Source of the DNA: Pseudosulfitobacter pseudonitzschiae
GTDB taxonomy: Bacteria > Pseudomonadota > Alphaproteobacteria > Rhodobacterales > Rhodobacteraceae
Assembly: GCF_900129395.1 (NCBI RefSeq)
Contig: NZ_FQVP01000003.1
Span: 1-64,000, forward strand
Length of the DNA stretch: 64,000 nt
Reading direction: 5' to 3'
Below the pieces are notes generated by a model, which was not told the DNA's origin, searched no databases, and saw only the letters and a list, made by a program, of their open reading frames with translations. Positions 34,051 through 42,536 of this stretch are shown piece after piece. The translations under genes were made by a program, and so were the position numbers. Every line of letters starts with the position of its first letter. Within the stretch, counting starts at the first letter, position 1.

Positions 34051-34707
34051 TCATTCCAAAGGCGCAGAAATCGCTTCGGGCGGCTCTAGGCTGAGCACGC
34101 CCAGCGCGTCCAGGCCGCCCATGATCGAATCCACCGCGATGGTGGCCAGGATGATGCCCATCACGCGGCTGATGACGCTGGCGCCGGTGTTGCCGATCAG
34201 CTTGTGAATGACGGTCGCGGCCAGAAGCAGGGCCAGCGTGATGGCGAGCACCAGCACCAGAATGCCCGCTGTTATGACCTGTTCGGCCACCGTCTGGCTG
34301 TGATTGTCGGTCAGCACGACAATGGCCAGCATCGCCCCGGGCGACGCGATGGATGGCATCGCCAGCGGAAACACTGCCCCTGCCATCGGGTCGCGGCCCG
34401 CGGCGGAGATTTCATTGTCGGATTTGGAATCGCCAAAGATCATCGACAGGGCGAACAGGAACAAGACGATCCCGCCCGCGATCTGGAACGAGCCGAAGCG
34501 CAGGCCGAGACCCTCCAGCAGGAACTGGCCGCCGACCAGGAAGGCCAGCAACACCAGCCCCGCGATAATGGTGGCGCGCAGGGCGATCCGTCGGTGCAGC
34601 GCGCGCGGTGCACGGGCTGCGGCATAAAGGAACACCGGAATGGTGCCGACGGGGTCGATAACAACGAACAGTGTGACAAATTCGCGGGCGAGGCTGGTGA
34701 AGTCCAA
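34051..34707 (-). CDS. MarC-family integral membrane protein
   Basis: Protein of 218 aa with six predicted helices. The start FVTLFVVIDPVGTIPVFL is the MarC signature, and AMPSIASPGAMLAIVVL is the second conserved region. It sits in the inner membrane; its function is unresolved, and the name comes from the E. coli locus, not from drug resistance. Confidence 0.93.
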   Translation of the reverse strand: MDFTSLAREFVTLFVVIDPVGTIPVFLYAAARAPRALHRRIALRATIIAGLVLLAFLVGGQFLLEGLGLRFGSFQIAGGIVLFLFALSMIFGDSKSDNEISAAGRDPMAGAVFPLAMPSIASPGAMLAIVVLTDNHSQTVAEQVITAGILVLVLAITLALLLAATVIHKLIGNTGASVISRVMGIILATIAVDSIMGGLDALGVLSLEPPEAISAPLE

Positions 34708-34840
34708 GGGGTGGGCTTTCGATTAGGGGGACTCGCCGGGATATATCCATGATCTGTCAATAATAGAAGGCCAACACAGGCGTTGCCTGACGCAGACCAC
34801 CGTTAGACGGGCGGTCTGCTGCCTGTTGGGTCGGATCGGG

Positions 34841-35470
34841 CTAAACTCTGGCGCTGGGGCGGGCTTTGATCGCCTCGTACCAGCGCATCAGGTTCGGCGT
34901 TTCGTCCGTCACGCCCATCTTGATCACCCGGGCAAAGTCGCTGAACACAAAGGCCGAGATGTCGGCAAATGTGAACGCGTCACCTGCCAGATAGGCGCTG
35001 ACGGCCAGCCGCTGTTCCAGCATGTCCTTGAACAATCCCACCCGGACGCGACCGCGTTCGGCCAGTTCCGGGATCTGTTCAAAGTTGGCAGGCCCCGGAA
35101 TTGCGCGGTTTTTCATATGCGGGTTCGAGTTGCGCAGCACCTCGGCCACGGCCGCTGCCCCCTGGCTTTCGCAGATCGCGTTCCATTGCAGGATTTCCGC
35201 GCGCTCATCGGGTGTTGTGCCGATCAGCGGCGGTTCGGGATGCGTGTCCTCAAGGTACATGGCGATGGCCAGGTTTTCGGTCAGCGTGGTGCCTGCGTCA
35301 GTGATCAACACCGGCAGCGTCGCACGCGGGTTTACTGCGCGGAAAGCCTCGCCCAGTTGTTCGCCCTTGGCGATGGATATGTCATGCGTTTCGGGTGTCA
35401 GCCTCTTTTCGGCCAGAAACATCCGCGCGCGGCGCGGGCTGGGGGCGGTCGAGCAATCGTAGAAGATCAT
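34841..35470 (-). CDS. Glutathione S-transferase family protein
   Basis: Protein of 209 aa with an N-terminal thioredoxin-like GST domain (MIFYDCSTAPSPRRARMFLA, then ATLPVLITDAGTTLTENLAI with the Glu-x-x glutathione contact). A helical C-terminal domain follows (YLAGDAFTFADISAFVF). The substrate is unknown. It is encoded 3 bp after the OsmC-like gene on the same strand. Confidence 0.92.
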   Translation of the reverse strand: MIFYDCSTAPSPRRARMFLAEKRLTPETHDISIAKGEQLGEAFRAVNPRATLPVLITDAGTTLTENLAIAMYLEDTHPEPPLIGTTPDERAEILQWNAICESQGAAAVAEVLRNSNPHMKNRAIPGPANFEQIPELAERGRVRVGLFKDMLEQRLAVSAYLAGDAFTFADISAFVFSDFARVIKMGVTDETPNLMRWYEAIKARPSARV

Positions 35471-35473
35471 GTG

Positions 35474-36067
35474 TCAGCCCTCGCGGTTGATGGTTTCGAC
35501 CCCGTTGTGGATCAGCCGCGTTGACCAGGGGATCGGGTTGCGCAGGGCAAAGTGGGCCATGCAGGCGCCTTCGGCCTCGTCCAGCAATTCCTGGATTCGC
35601 TCTTGCGGCTCGGGGCTGTCGATCAGTACATGGGTTTCCACCATTTCGGTTTCGCCCTCGGTCGTGTGGCCCATGTCGCGCATGGTGCTGAGGTTGGTTT
35701 TGAACCGCACCCTTTGTTCCAGCCGCAACGAGGTGATTTCGATTTTGCGGGCGGTGTAGATGTCGGTCAGGTGGGTCATCAGGCAAAAGCCAATGCCCGC
35801 ACAGAAATAGGCCAGCGGCGGCGGCGCTGTGTCATCGCCCACGGGTGTCTGTTCGTCGCAATAGAGCCGCAGCGGCGAAAACCCCGGAATGTTCACTTGG
35901 ACCGTGCCGGTCTTTTTCTGGCGGCCCGTTGCCTCGGCCACGAGGTTCACCTCGAAATGCAGCGGTTCGGGCGGTCGGCCCTTTTTGAACGGACTGGGGG
36001 TGTATTGGGTGGGCGCGGGTGGCGCATCGGCGCGGGTACCCACGTGGTAACGGCGTGTTTCGGTCAT
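35474..36067 (-). CDS. OsmC-family protein
   Basis: Protein of 197 aa with an OsmC-like fold. The typical central Cys region is PPLAYFCAGIGFCLMTHLTD, and the C-terminal one is EAEGACMAHFALRNP. OsmC/Ohr proteins reduce organic peroxides; this longer version may act otherwise. Start 36067 (MTETRRYHVG) follows GGGAGG. It precedes the GST gene by 3 bp, suggesting a shared detoxification unit. Confidence 0.85.
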   Translation of the reverse strand: MTETRRYHVGTRADAPPAPTQYTPSPFKKGRPPEPLHFEVNLVAEATGRQKKTGTVQVNIPGFSPLRLYCDEQTPVGDDTAPPPLAYFCAGIGFCLMTHLTDIYTARKIEITSLRLEQRVRFKTNLSTMRDMGHTTEGETEMVETHVLIDSPEPQERIQELLDEAEGACMAHFALRNPIPWSTRLIHNGVETINREG

Positions 36068-36157
36068 TGTTGTCCTCCCCTGACGTGGCGGGAGGGTGTC
36101 GCGGCGCACAGCTCTTGTCCAGTCACGAAGAGGCGGACCGCCGCGACGGAAGATGCA

Positions 36158-36472
36158 TCAGCTCTTGTCGGTGACGTTCTCTGCAAAGGCTTGCTTGAAC
36201 TCGGACTGCTGGGCGCTGGAAGCATCGGTTTGATAGTTGGCTTTCCACTCGTCCATGGTCATGCCGTAGAACGCCTCGCGGCCTTCGTCCTTGGTCATCT
36301 CGATCCCACGCGCGTTCGCGGCCTCCTGATACCAGCGCGACAGACAGTTGCGGCAGAAGCCGGCCAAGTTCATCATGTCGATGTTCTGCACGTCGGTGCG
36401 GTCCTGCATCAGGTGTTGCTGCAAGCGGCGAAAGGCGGCGGCTTCCAGTTCGATCTGTGTCTGTGCGTCCAT
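36158..36472 (-). CDS. DUF1244 domain-containing protein
   Basis: Small conserved proteobacterial protein, 104 aa, matching DUF1244. It contains AAAFRRLQQHLMQDRTDVQN, GFCRNCLSRWY with two Cys, and EAFYGMTMDEWKANYQ. Function is unknown. Start 36472 (MDAQTQIELEA) is family-like; the upstream extension is not. Confidence 0.9.
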   Translation of the reverse strand: MDAQTQIELEAAAFRRLQQHLMQDRTDVQNIDMMNLAGFCRNCLSRWYQEAANARGIEMTKDEGREAFYGMTMDEWKANYQTDASSAQQSEFKQAFAENVTDKS

Positions 36473-36715
36473 GGGGCGGTGTCCTTTGTGCTGGTGTGCA
36501 AGCTCAAGATTGGCGTCTTTGTGGGCAGCTTCAAGGTGCAGTGCAAGCATGCCTTGGACCATCGGCGGGGCCAAACTGATGCGGCGGCGTTCATATGGCC
36601 GTCATTCTTTGGTTCTAGGTGCAGGTCAGTTGTTATTGCGGGCGAATTGGGTGATAACGGTTGAAATGGCCTGCGGTTGCCGCTGGAACGCCCTGAGAGA
36701 GAAGGTTAGCGCTAA

Positions 36716-38161
36716 ATGAGACGTAATCGGAATGTAAAGATTGTCGCCACACTTGGCCCTGCCTCTGATGACTATGACATGATTCGTGCGCTGCACGAGG
36801 CCGGTGCAGATGTGTTCCGTCTGAACATGAGCCACGGCAGCCACGACGAGATTGCGGTCAAGCACAAGATTATCCGCCAGGTGGAAGCGGACCTTGGCAG
36901 CACCATCGGCATTCTGGCCGACCTTCAGGGGCCAAAGCTGCGCGTTGGTGTGTTCGCGGGCGACAGCGAAATGCTGGAAGAAGGTGCTGCGTTTCGTCTG
37001 GACCTGGACCCTGCCGAGGGCAATGCAGCCCGTGTGTGCCTGCCGCACCCTGAGATTTTCGCGGCACTGAAGCCCGGTGCCTCCTTGCTGGTCAACGATG
37101 GCAAGATCCGCCTGAAGGTCGAGGATTGCGGCGATGATTTTGCCAATTGCACGGTGATCGCGGGCGGTGTGATCTCGAACCGCAAGGGCGTGAACGTGCC
37201 CGACGTGGAACTGCCGCTGGCCGCGCTCAGCGACAAGGACCGTGCCGATCTCGAGTTCGTGTGCGCGCTGGGCGTCGACTGGCTCGCGCTCAGCTTTGTG
37301 CAGCGTCCGGGGGATGTGGAAGAGGCGCGGGGGCTGGCCAAGGGCCGTGCTGCGATCCTGTCCAAGATTGAAAAGCCCAGTGCAGTGGAGCGGTTTGACG
37401 AAATCCTCGCCGTCAGCGATGGCATCATGGTGGCCCGTGGCGACCTGGGCGTGGAACTGCCGGTGCAGAACGTTCCGCCGATCCAGAAGCGGCTGGTCCG
37501 CAAATGCCGCAGCGCCGCCAAGCCGGTGATCGTGGCGACGCAGATGCTGGAAAGCATGATCGAAAGCCCCATGCCGACCCGCGCCGAAGTGTCGGACGTG
37601 GCCACTGCGATCTATGAAGGTGCGGATGCCGTCATGCTGAGCGCCGAAAGCGCCGCAGGCAATTATCCGGTCGAGGCGGTGCGCACGATGGACAATGTCG
37701 CCACCGAGGTCGAACGCGACCCGACCTATACGCAGATCATAGAAAGCAGCCGCGACGCCAAGCGCAACAGTGTGGCCGACGGTATCGTGGCCGCCGCCCG
37801 CGAGATTGCCGAAACGACGAACATCAAGGCGATCTGCTGCTTTACCCAAAGCGGCACAACCGCCCTGTTGACCGCCCGCGAACGGCCCCGTGTGCCGATC
37901 ATCGCGCTGACCCCGCTGGTTGGCACCGCGCGGCGTCTGGCGCTGAGCTGGGGGTGCAACTGTGTGATCACCGAAACGATGGAGCGGTTCAAGATGGCCG
38001 TGGTCGGCGCGGCCAAGGCGGCGCGATCCGAAGGCTTTGCGACCGAGAACGACCAGATCGTCGTGACGGCCGGTGTGCCGTTCAACGTGCCGGGCACGAC
38101 GAATATCCTTCGTGTGGCGCCTTGCGATGAACGTTTGATTTTCAGCACTGATCCGGAATAG
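36716..38161 (+). CDS. pyk: Pyruvate kinase
   Basis: Glycolytic enzyme making pyruvate and ATP from phosphoenolpyruvate, 481 aa. It begins RNVKIVATLGPASDD with VFRLNMSHG. The active-site Lys lies in AILSKIEKPSAVE, with GIMVARGDLGVELP and the signature region QMLESMIESPMPTRAEVSDV. The C-terminal domain is complete. A small membrane protein gene follows 9 bp later. Confidence 0.97.
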   Translation: MRRNRNVKIVATLGPASDDYDMIRALHEAGADVFRLNMSHGSHDEIAVKHKIIRQVEADLGSTIGILADLQGPKLRVGVFAGDSEMLEEGAAFRLDLDPAEGNAARVCLPHPEIFAALKPGASLLVNDGKIRLKVEDCGDDFANCTVIAGGVISNRKGVNVPDVELPLAALSDKDRADLEFVCALGVDWLALSFVQRPGDVEEARGLAKGRAAILSKIEKPSAVERFDEILAVSDGIMVARGDLGVELPVQNVPPIQKRLVRKCRSAAKPVIVATQMLESMIESPMPTRAEVSDVATAIYEGADAVMLSAESAAGNYPVEAVRTMDNVATEVERDPTYTQIIESSRDAKRNSVADGIVAAAREIAETTNIKAICCFTQSGTTALLTARERPRVPIIALTPLVGTARRLALSWGCNCVITETMERFKMAVVGAAKAARSEGFATENDQIVVTAGVPFNVPGTTNILRVAPCDERLIFSTDPE

Positions 38162-38170
38162 CGTTGCTGG

Positions 38171-38416
38171 ATGGACAAGCTGTCGAATTATCTGGATTCT
38201 GACATGGCCCTCGTACTGGGGGTGGTGTTCGCATTGTTGTCGATCCCGTCCATCCTGTCGGCCATGACCGACGGGCGTGCGCCGCGGGCTTCGGCCGTTA
38301 CGATCCTGATTGCGGGGGCCTTGATCATTTTCGCGATCAAGACCCATCCGGGCGGTTACCAGATCAGCGATGTGCCCCATGCCTTTGTCACGGTCGTCGC
38401 CCGTTACATGCCCTGA
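38171..38416 (+). CDS. Small membrane protein downstream of pyk
   Basis: Protein of 81 aa with two hydrophobic segments (ALVLGVVFALLSIPSILSAM and ASAVTILIAGALIIFAI). It starts 9 bp after the pyk stop and is probably co-transcribed. It is a conserved-looking hypothetical; no function can be assigned. Confidence 0.75.
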   Translation: MDKLSNYLDSDMALVLGVVFALLSIPSILSAMTDGRAPRASAVTILIAGALIIFAIKTHPGGYQISDVPHAFVTVVARYMP

Positions 38417-38553
38417 CGATATCTGCGTCCTGGCCTGCGAATTAGCGCTTGCCTCGTAGGCGGATGCCTCCTATATGCACCTCTCGTTCTGCGCGTCCGG
38501 CCCACAGTGGCATGCCGAGTCGCGCGTCTACCGAACTCAAGAAGGAGACGGAA

Positions 38554-38754
38554 ATGCCCAAGATGAAGACCAAGTCGAGCGCCAAAAAGCGCTTCAAGGT
38601 GAGTGCCACAGGCAAAGTCATCGGTGCCCAGGCTGGCAAACAGCACGGCATGATCAAGCGGACAAACAAGTTCATTCGCAACGCACGCGGTACGACAGCT
38701 TTGTCGGCACCCGATGCCAAGATCATCAAGGGCTTTATGCCCTACGACCGATAA
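38554..38754 (+). CDS. rpmI: 50S ribosomal protein L35
   Basis: Basic 66-aa ribosomal protein with the L35 signature [20 protein letters not shown] and [18 protein letters not shown]. The start at 38554 follows AAGGAGACG. It is directly followed by rplT. infC, often the first gene of this operon, is not upstream here. Confidence 0.97.
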   Translation: MPKMKTKSSAKKRFKVSATGKVIGAQAGKQHGMIKRTNKFIRNARGTTALSAPDAKIIKGFMPYDR

Positions 38755-38769
38755 GAAGGAGCCTGAACC

Positions 38770-39135
38770 ATGTCACGCACCAAAGGCGGCACAGTCACAC
38801 ACGCACGTCACCGTAAAATCGTCAAAGCCGCAAAAGGCTATTACGGACGTCGCAAAGCAGTATTCAAAGTTGCAACACAGGCGGTCGACAAGGCCAACCA
38901 GTACGCAACACGCGACCGGAAGAACCGCAAGCGCAACTTCCGCGCCCTGTGGATCCAGCGCATCAACGCCGGCGTTCGCGCCCATGACGAATCGCTGACA
39001 TACAGCCGGTTCATCAATGGTCTGAACCTGGCAGGCATCGAAGTTGACCGTAAGGTTCTGGCCGATCTGGCCGTGAACGAACCAGCGGCCTTCGCAGCCA
39101 TCGTCGACCAGGCCAAAGGCGCGCTGCCCGCGTAA
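38770..39135 (+). CDS. rplT: 50S ribosomal protein L20
   Basis: Protein of 121 aa with the L20 signature [29 protein letters not shown] and [18 protein letters not shown]. It binds 23S rRNA early in assembly. It lies 15 bp after rpmI and is followed by an intrinsic terminator. Confidence 0.97.
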   Translation: MSRTKGGTVTHARHRKIVKAAKGYYGRRKAVFKVATQAVDKANQYATRDRKNRKRNFRALWIQRINAGVRAHDESLTYSRFINGLNLAGIEVDRKVLADLAVNEPAAFAAIVDQAKGALPA

Positions 39136-39159
39136 CCTTTGACGGTTGAACAGATTTGA

Positions 39160-39186
39160 AAGGCCCTGCCATCCGGCGGGGCCTTT
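39160..39186 (+). terminator. Terminator of rpmI-rplT
   Basis: AAGGCCCTGC pairs with GCGGGGCCTT (one T-G wobble), followed by TTGCG, 24 bp after the rplT stop. Confidence 0.8.
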
Positions 39187-39198
39187 TGCGTTGCGGGC

Positions 39199-39789
39199 TC
39201 AGGCGCCTGCGGTGCCCAACTGGCGCGCTGTGGCGATCCATGTGTCCGTGCGCCCGGCCTTTGGATGGCTGGCCCCCGCGAAAAAGCTGACGCGGGTCGG
39301 GGTGATGCCCACAAACTTCAGGATATGGTCGCGCAATTGCCGGATCATGGCGCTGCGGTAGATCAGCGACAGAAACCAGCGCGGCGTGTCCGACGTGATG
39401 ACCAGGCGCGCGCTGCGCCCTTGCAGCATGGGGCGGGGCATACCGGTGATTTTCAGATTGCGGGTGTCATAGCTGCGCCCCGGCAGGAATGCCCGGTCAA
39501 ACATTCCCTTGAGCTTGGCAGGCAGCCCGCCCCACCACATGGGCGTGGTGATCACCACGTGCTGCGCCCATTCGATATCGCCCAGCAGCGTTTCAAGGTC
39601 CGGCTCCAGCGGCTTGGAATAGGTGTAGCCGTTAAACCCATAGTCGGAATCAAAGGCCATGTCGCGCAGGTGGGTCAGGCGCACGTCATGCCCGGCCGCC
39701 TGTGCGGCGGCGGCATATGTCTCGGCCAGCGTGCGGTTCAGCGACGTTTCGGCGGGGTGTCCGTTCAGGATGAAAATACGTTTGGGCAT
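39199..39789 (-). CDS. NAD(P)H-dependent flavodoxin-like oxidoreductase
   Basis: Protein of 196 aa of the NAD(P)H dehydrogenase (quinone)/MdaB-KefF group. FMN-binding segments are ILNGHPAETSLNRTLAETY and TTPMWWGGLPAKLKGMFDRA. It probably reduces quinones or other electrophiles with two electrons. It is divergent from a TetR-family gene with three operator-like sites between them. Confidence 0.9.
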   Translation of the reverse strand: MPKRIFILNGHPAETSLNRTLAETYAAAAQAAGHDVRLTHLRDMAFDSDYGFNGYTYSKPLEPDLETLLGDIEWAQHVVITTPMWWGGLPAKLKGMFDRAFLPGRSYDTRNLKITGMPRPMLQGRSARLVITSDTPRWFLSLIYRSAMIRQLRDHILKFVGITPTRVSFFAGASHPKAGRTDTWIATARQLGTAGA

Positions 39790-39806
39790 GGGGGAATCTC
39801 ATTAAA

Positions 39807-39873
39807 TTGACCATGGTCAAAATCGATAGGCTCAAAAGTGACCGCGGTCAATAACAAATTTGACCACGGTCAC
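39807..39873. promoter_or_regulatory. Three TetR-type operator copies
   Basis: Palindromic 14-mers TTGACCATGGTCAA (39807-39820), GTGACCGCGGTCAA (39838-39851) and TTGACCACGGTCAC (39860-39873) share the core TGACC-xx-GGTCA. They sit between the oxidoreductase and the TetR gene, so autorepression and co-control are likely. Confidence 0.8.
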
Positions 39874-39894
39874 GAACCATGGCAGACAAGGGGG

Positions 39895-40473
39895 ATGAAA
39901 CAGCCTGTCCAGCAACGCACCCTGAAGACCCGAGCGCGCCTCTTGGCCGCGGCGGAAGAGGTCGTGCAGGCCCAAGGCTTCGAAGCGCTGCGCGTCGATC
40001 AGGTCGTGGTGCGGGCAGGTGTGGCCAAGGGCACGTTCTTTGCCCACTTCACGGACAAGGACGCGCTGATGTCCCAGTTGATCGGGGCGCGGATCAATGC
40101 GGCCCTTGACGGGATCGAGGCACGACCGACCCCGCGTGACGTGGATCAGATCGTGCAGGCGCTGCTGCCGCTGATGGCGCTGTTGACCCGCGAGCGCTAT
40201 GTGTTCGACGTGTTCCTGCGCCATTCAGGGGCAGCATTGGCCGAAGAGATCGGGCCGATTGCCGAAACCATTGGCCGCTTTCAGGAGGTGCTGGAACGCT
40301 GGCTGGACGGCGCACCGGTGCGCCGCGATGTATCCGTTGCCGTGCTGGCCGAAGGTATACAGGCGTTTTTGATCCAGGTGATCGCAATGCATTTCTGCGC
40401 CCTGCACAGCGATATCGATATGCCGACGCGGCTGGACCCGTATTTGCGTGCATGGCTGTTGCCGCCTGCGTGA
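39895..40473 (+). CDS. TetR-family regulator
   Basis: Regulator of 192 aa with an N-terminal TetR HTH (RARLLAAAEEVVQAQGFEAL, then VVVRAGVAKGTFFAHF) and a divergent ligand domain. The start at 39895 (MKQPVQQRTLK) follows AAGGGGG; the ORF start at 39838 lies inside an operator. It probably represses the divergent flavin oxidoreductase through the triple TGACC-GGTCA sites, released by an electrophile or quinone. Confidence 0.93.
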   Translation: MKQPVQQRTLKTRARLLAAAEEVVQAQGFEALRVDQVVVRAGVAKGTFFAHFTDKDALMSQLIGARINAALDGIEARPTPRDVDQIVQALLPLMALLTRERYVFDVFLRHSGAALAEEIGPIAETIGRFQEVLERWLDGAPVRRDVSVAVLAEGIQAFLIQVIAMHFCALHSDIDMPTRLDPYLRAWLLPPA

Positions 40474-40544
40474 CAGCCTTGCCTCCCTTGTAATCAGCCG
40501 CGTTTCTGCTAGCACGTCTGCGACAGATTACAGGACGGTTGACG

Positions 40545-41618
40545 ATGGACGATCTCAAGCAAAAATATCTCGGACAGATTGCCAACGCTGCCGATGAATC
40601 CGCGCTGGAAGAGATCCGCGTGACGGCTGTTGGCAAAAAGGGCGAAGTGGCGCTGAAGATGCGCGAGCTGGGCAAGATGACGCCCGAGGAACGGCAGGTT
40701 GCCGGCCCGGCGCTGAATGCGCTCAAGGACGAGATCAACAGCGCGCTGGCCGCGAAGAAAGCCGCCCTTGGCGATGCCGCACTGGACGAACGCCTGCGGT
40801 CTGAATGGCTGGACGTGTCGTTGCCGGGTCGTGGCCGTCGTGTTGGCACGATCCACCCGATCAGCCAGGTCACCGAAGAAGTCACCGCCATCTTTGGCGA
40901 GATGGGCTTTGCGAGCGCCGAAGGGCCGCGCATCGACACCGACTGGTACAACTTCGACGCGCTGAACATTCCCGGCCACCACCCCGCCCGCGCCGAGATG
41001 GACACGTTCTATATGCACCGCGCCGAGGGCGACGACCGTGCGCCCAACGTGCTGCGCACCCACACCAGCCCCGTGCAGATCCGCACGATGGAGGCCCAGG
41101 GCGCGCCGCTGCGCATCATCTGCCCCGGCGGTGTGTACCGTGCCGACTATGACCAGACCCACACGCCGATGTTCCACCAGATTGAAGGTCTGGCGATCGA
41201 CAAGGATATCTCGATGGCCAACCTGAAATGGGTGCTGGAAGAATTCTTTGCCGCCTTTTTCGAGGTCGACACGATCAAGACCCGCTTCCGCGCGTCACAC
41301 TTCCCCTTCACCGAACCGTCGGCCGAGGTGGACATTCAGTGTTCGTGGGAAAACGGCACCGTCAAAGTGGGCGAAGGCGACGACTGGCTGGAGGTGCTGG
41401 GCAGCGGCATGGTGCACCCCAAGGTTCTGCAAGCGGGCGGGATCGACCCGAACGAATGGCAGGGCTTTGCCTTTGGCATGGGGATCGACCGGATCGCGAT
41501 GCTGAAATACGGCATCCCCGATCTGCGTGCGTTCTTTGATTCAGATCTGCGCTGGCTGCGGCACTACGGCTTTGCCTCGCTGGACGTGCCGACGTTGCAT
41601 GGTGGGTTGAGTCGGTGA
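40545..41618 (+). CDS. pheS: Phenylalanyl-tRNA synthetase alpha subunit
   Basis: Class II synthetase subunit of 357 aa that charges tRNA-Phe as an alpha2-beta2 enzyme with PheT. Motif 2 area [20 protein letters not shown] and motif 3 [18 protein letters not shown] are clear; the N-terminal coiled coil is present. ATG at 40545 is the start; a TTG two codons earlier is unlikely. The stop overlaps the GTG of a frameshifted accessory gene that separates it from pheT. Confidence 0.97.
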   Translation: MDDLKQKYLGQIANAADESALEEIRVTAVGKKGEVALKMRELGKMTPEERQVAGPALNALKDEINSALAAKKAALGDAALDERLRSEWLDVSLPGRGRRVGTIHPISQVTEEVTAIFGEMGFASAEGPRIDTDWYNFDALNIPGHHPARAEMDTFYMHRAEGDDRAPNVLRTHTSPVQIRTMEAQGAPLRIICPGGVYRADYDQTHTPMFHQIEGLAIDKDISMANLKWVLEEFFAAFFEVDTIKTRFRASHFPFTEPSAEVDIQCSWENGTVKVGEGDDWLEVLGSGMVHPKVLQAGGIDPNEWQGFAFGMGIDRIAMLKYGIPDLRAFFDSDLRWLRHYGFASLDVPTLHGGLSR

Positions 41619-42053
41619 TTACTTTCACTGGAGCAGTCGTTTGGTTTGGTGGAACCGTATTGGCAGGATTGGGATTTCTCTTGGGCAAGGCTTTTTCTCA
41701 ATCTGAGAGAATCCTTGATCAAAAACGACTTGCCTATGAAGAGTTTTTGCGACTTTGCCCTGCGCCGAACGAAGCTCAGTTTGGTGAAGAGATGGACGTA
41801 AAACAAATGCAAAGATCCATTGGGATTTTGACTCTATATGGCTCTGAAGAGGCATTGAAATTCGCTTCTAAACTATTTCGCGGATTTCGCAGCAGCGCAG
41901 GAAATCCTTATAGATGTTGAAGACGCAGGGCATCCTCGGTTTTTGGAGCTAATGAGGAATTATAATCGTATGGTTTGGGCTATGCGAGTTGATGCAATGA
42001 GTTGGTCGATATTTGCCCCTACAAAAAAAGGTCGGCAGTACAGACCGAGCTAA
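41615..42053 (+). pseudogene. Frameshifted hypothetical gene inserted between pheS and pheT
   Basis: The first frame (GTG at 41615, overlapping the pheS stop) encodes an N-terminal membrane helix (AVVWFGGTVLAGLGFLLGKA) and a soluble part ending ALKFASKLFRGF, with a stop at 41920. A second frame takes over near 41870 (NYFADFAAAQEILIDVEDAG, then HPRFLELMRNYNRMVWAMRV) and runs to the TAA at 42051. Together they make about 145 residues. A single-base indel explains the break. The segment is clearly AT-richer than pheS and pheT, suggesting foreign origin. Sequencing error or programmed shift cannot be excluded. Confidence 0.7.
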
Positions 42054-42143
42054 GACAGCGGGGTGGTGGTCATGGCGGTTTCACTAGAGTCTTGTGCCGC
42101 AGAAATTGCTTTTCGTCCGCGACATTTAAAGTGAAGGCCCCCC

Positions 42144-42425
42144 ATGCTCTTCAGACCCGATCAGCACACCTATAGCGAAGACGACCTGCGCCGTTATGCC
42201 GTCTTCGAAATCATCTATACGCTGATTGACTTTTCGGCGGCGGGGCTGTTCCTGATCGGCTCGGTCATGTTCCTGTCCGAGGCGTGGCAAACCCCCGGCA
42301 CATGGCTGTTCATCGCCGGATCGGTGCTGTTTGCCACCAAGCCCACCCTGCGCCTGATCCGCGAATTGCGGCTGGCAGCGGCGGGGGATGAAAAGGATCT
42401 GGGCGCGCGCTTCACCGAAGACTGA
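42144..42425 (+). CDS. YrhK-like small membrane protein
   Basis: Protein of 93 aa with two hydrophobic segments. It resembles the YrhK domain family (RRYAVFEIIYTLIDFSAAGL, then GTWLFIAGSVLFATKPTLRL). Function unknown. It lies between the frameshifted gene and pheT. Confidence 0.8.
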   Translation: MLFRPDQHTYSEDDLRRYAVFEIIYTLIDFSAAGLFLIGSVMFLSEAWQTPGTWLFIAGSVLFATKPTLRLIRELRLAAAGDEKDLGARFTED

Positions 42426-42536
42426 CGCAGAAAACGCGCGACCGTCCTGTGCGCCAACCGCCCGTCCACGCAGGTGTTGCACCCAACCGTATTTCTTGTC
42501 ATTGCAGGGCGGCATATTCCGCAGGGGTAAAAGACC

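Noticed and set aside
36626-38380. 584-codon open frame antisense to pyruvate kinase
   Set aside because: Explained by codon bias of pyk; low-complexity His/Arg/Gln composition.
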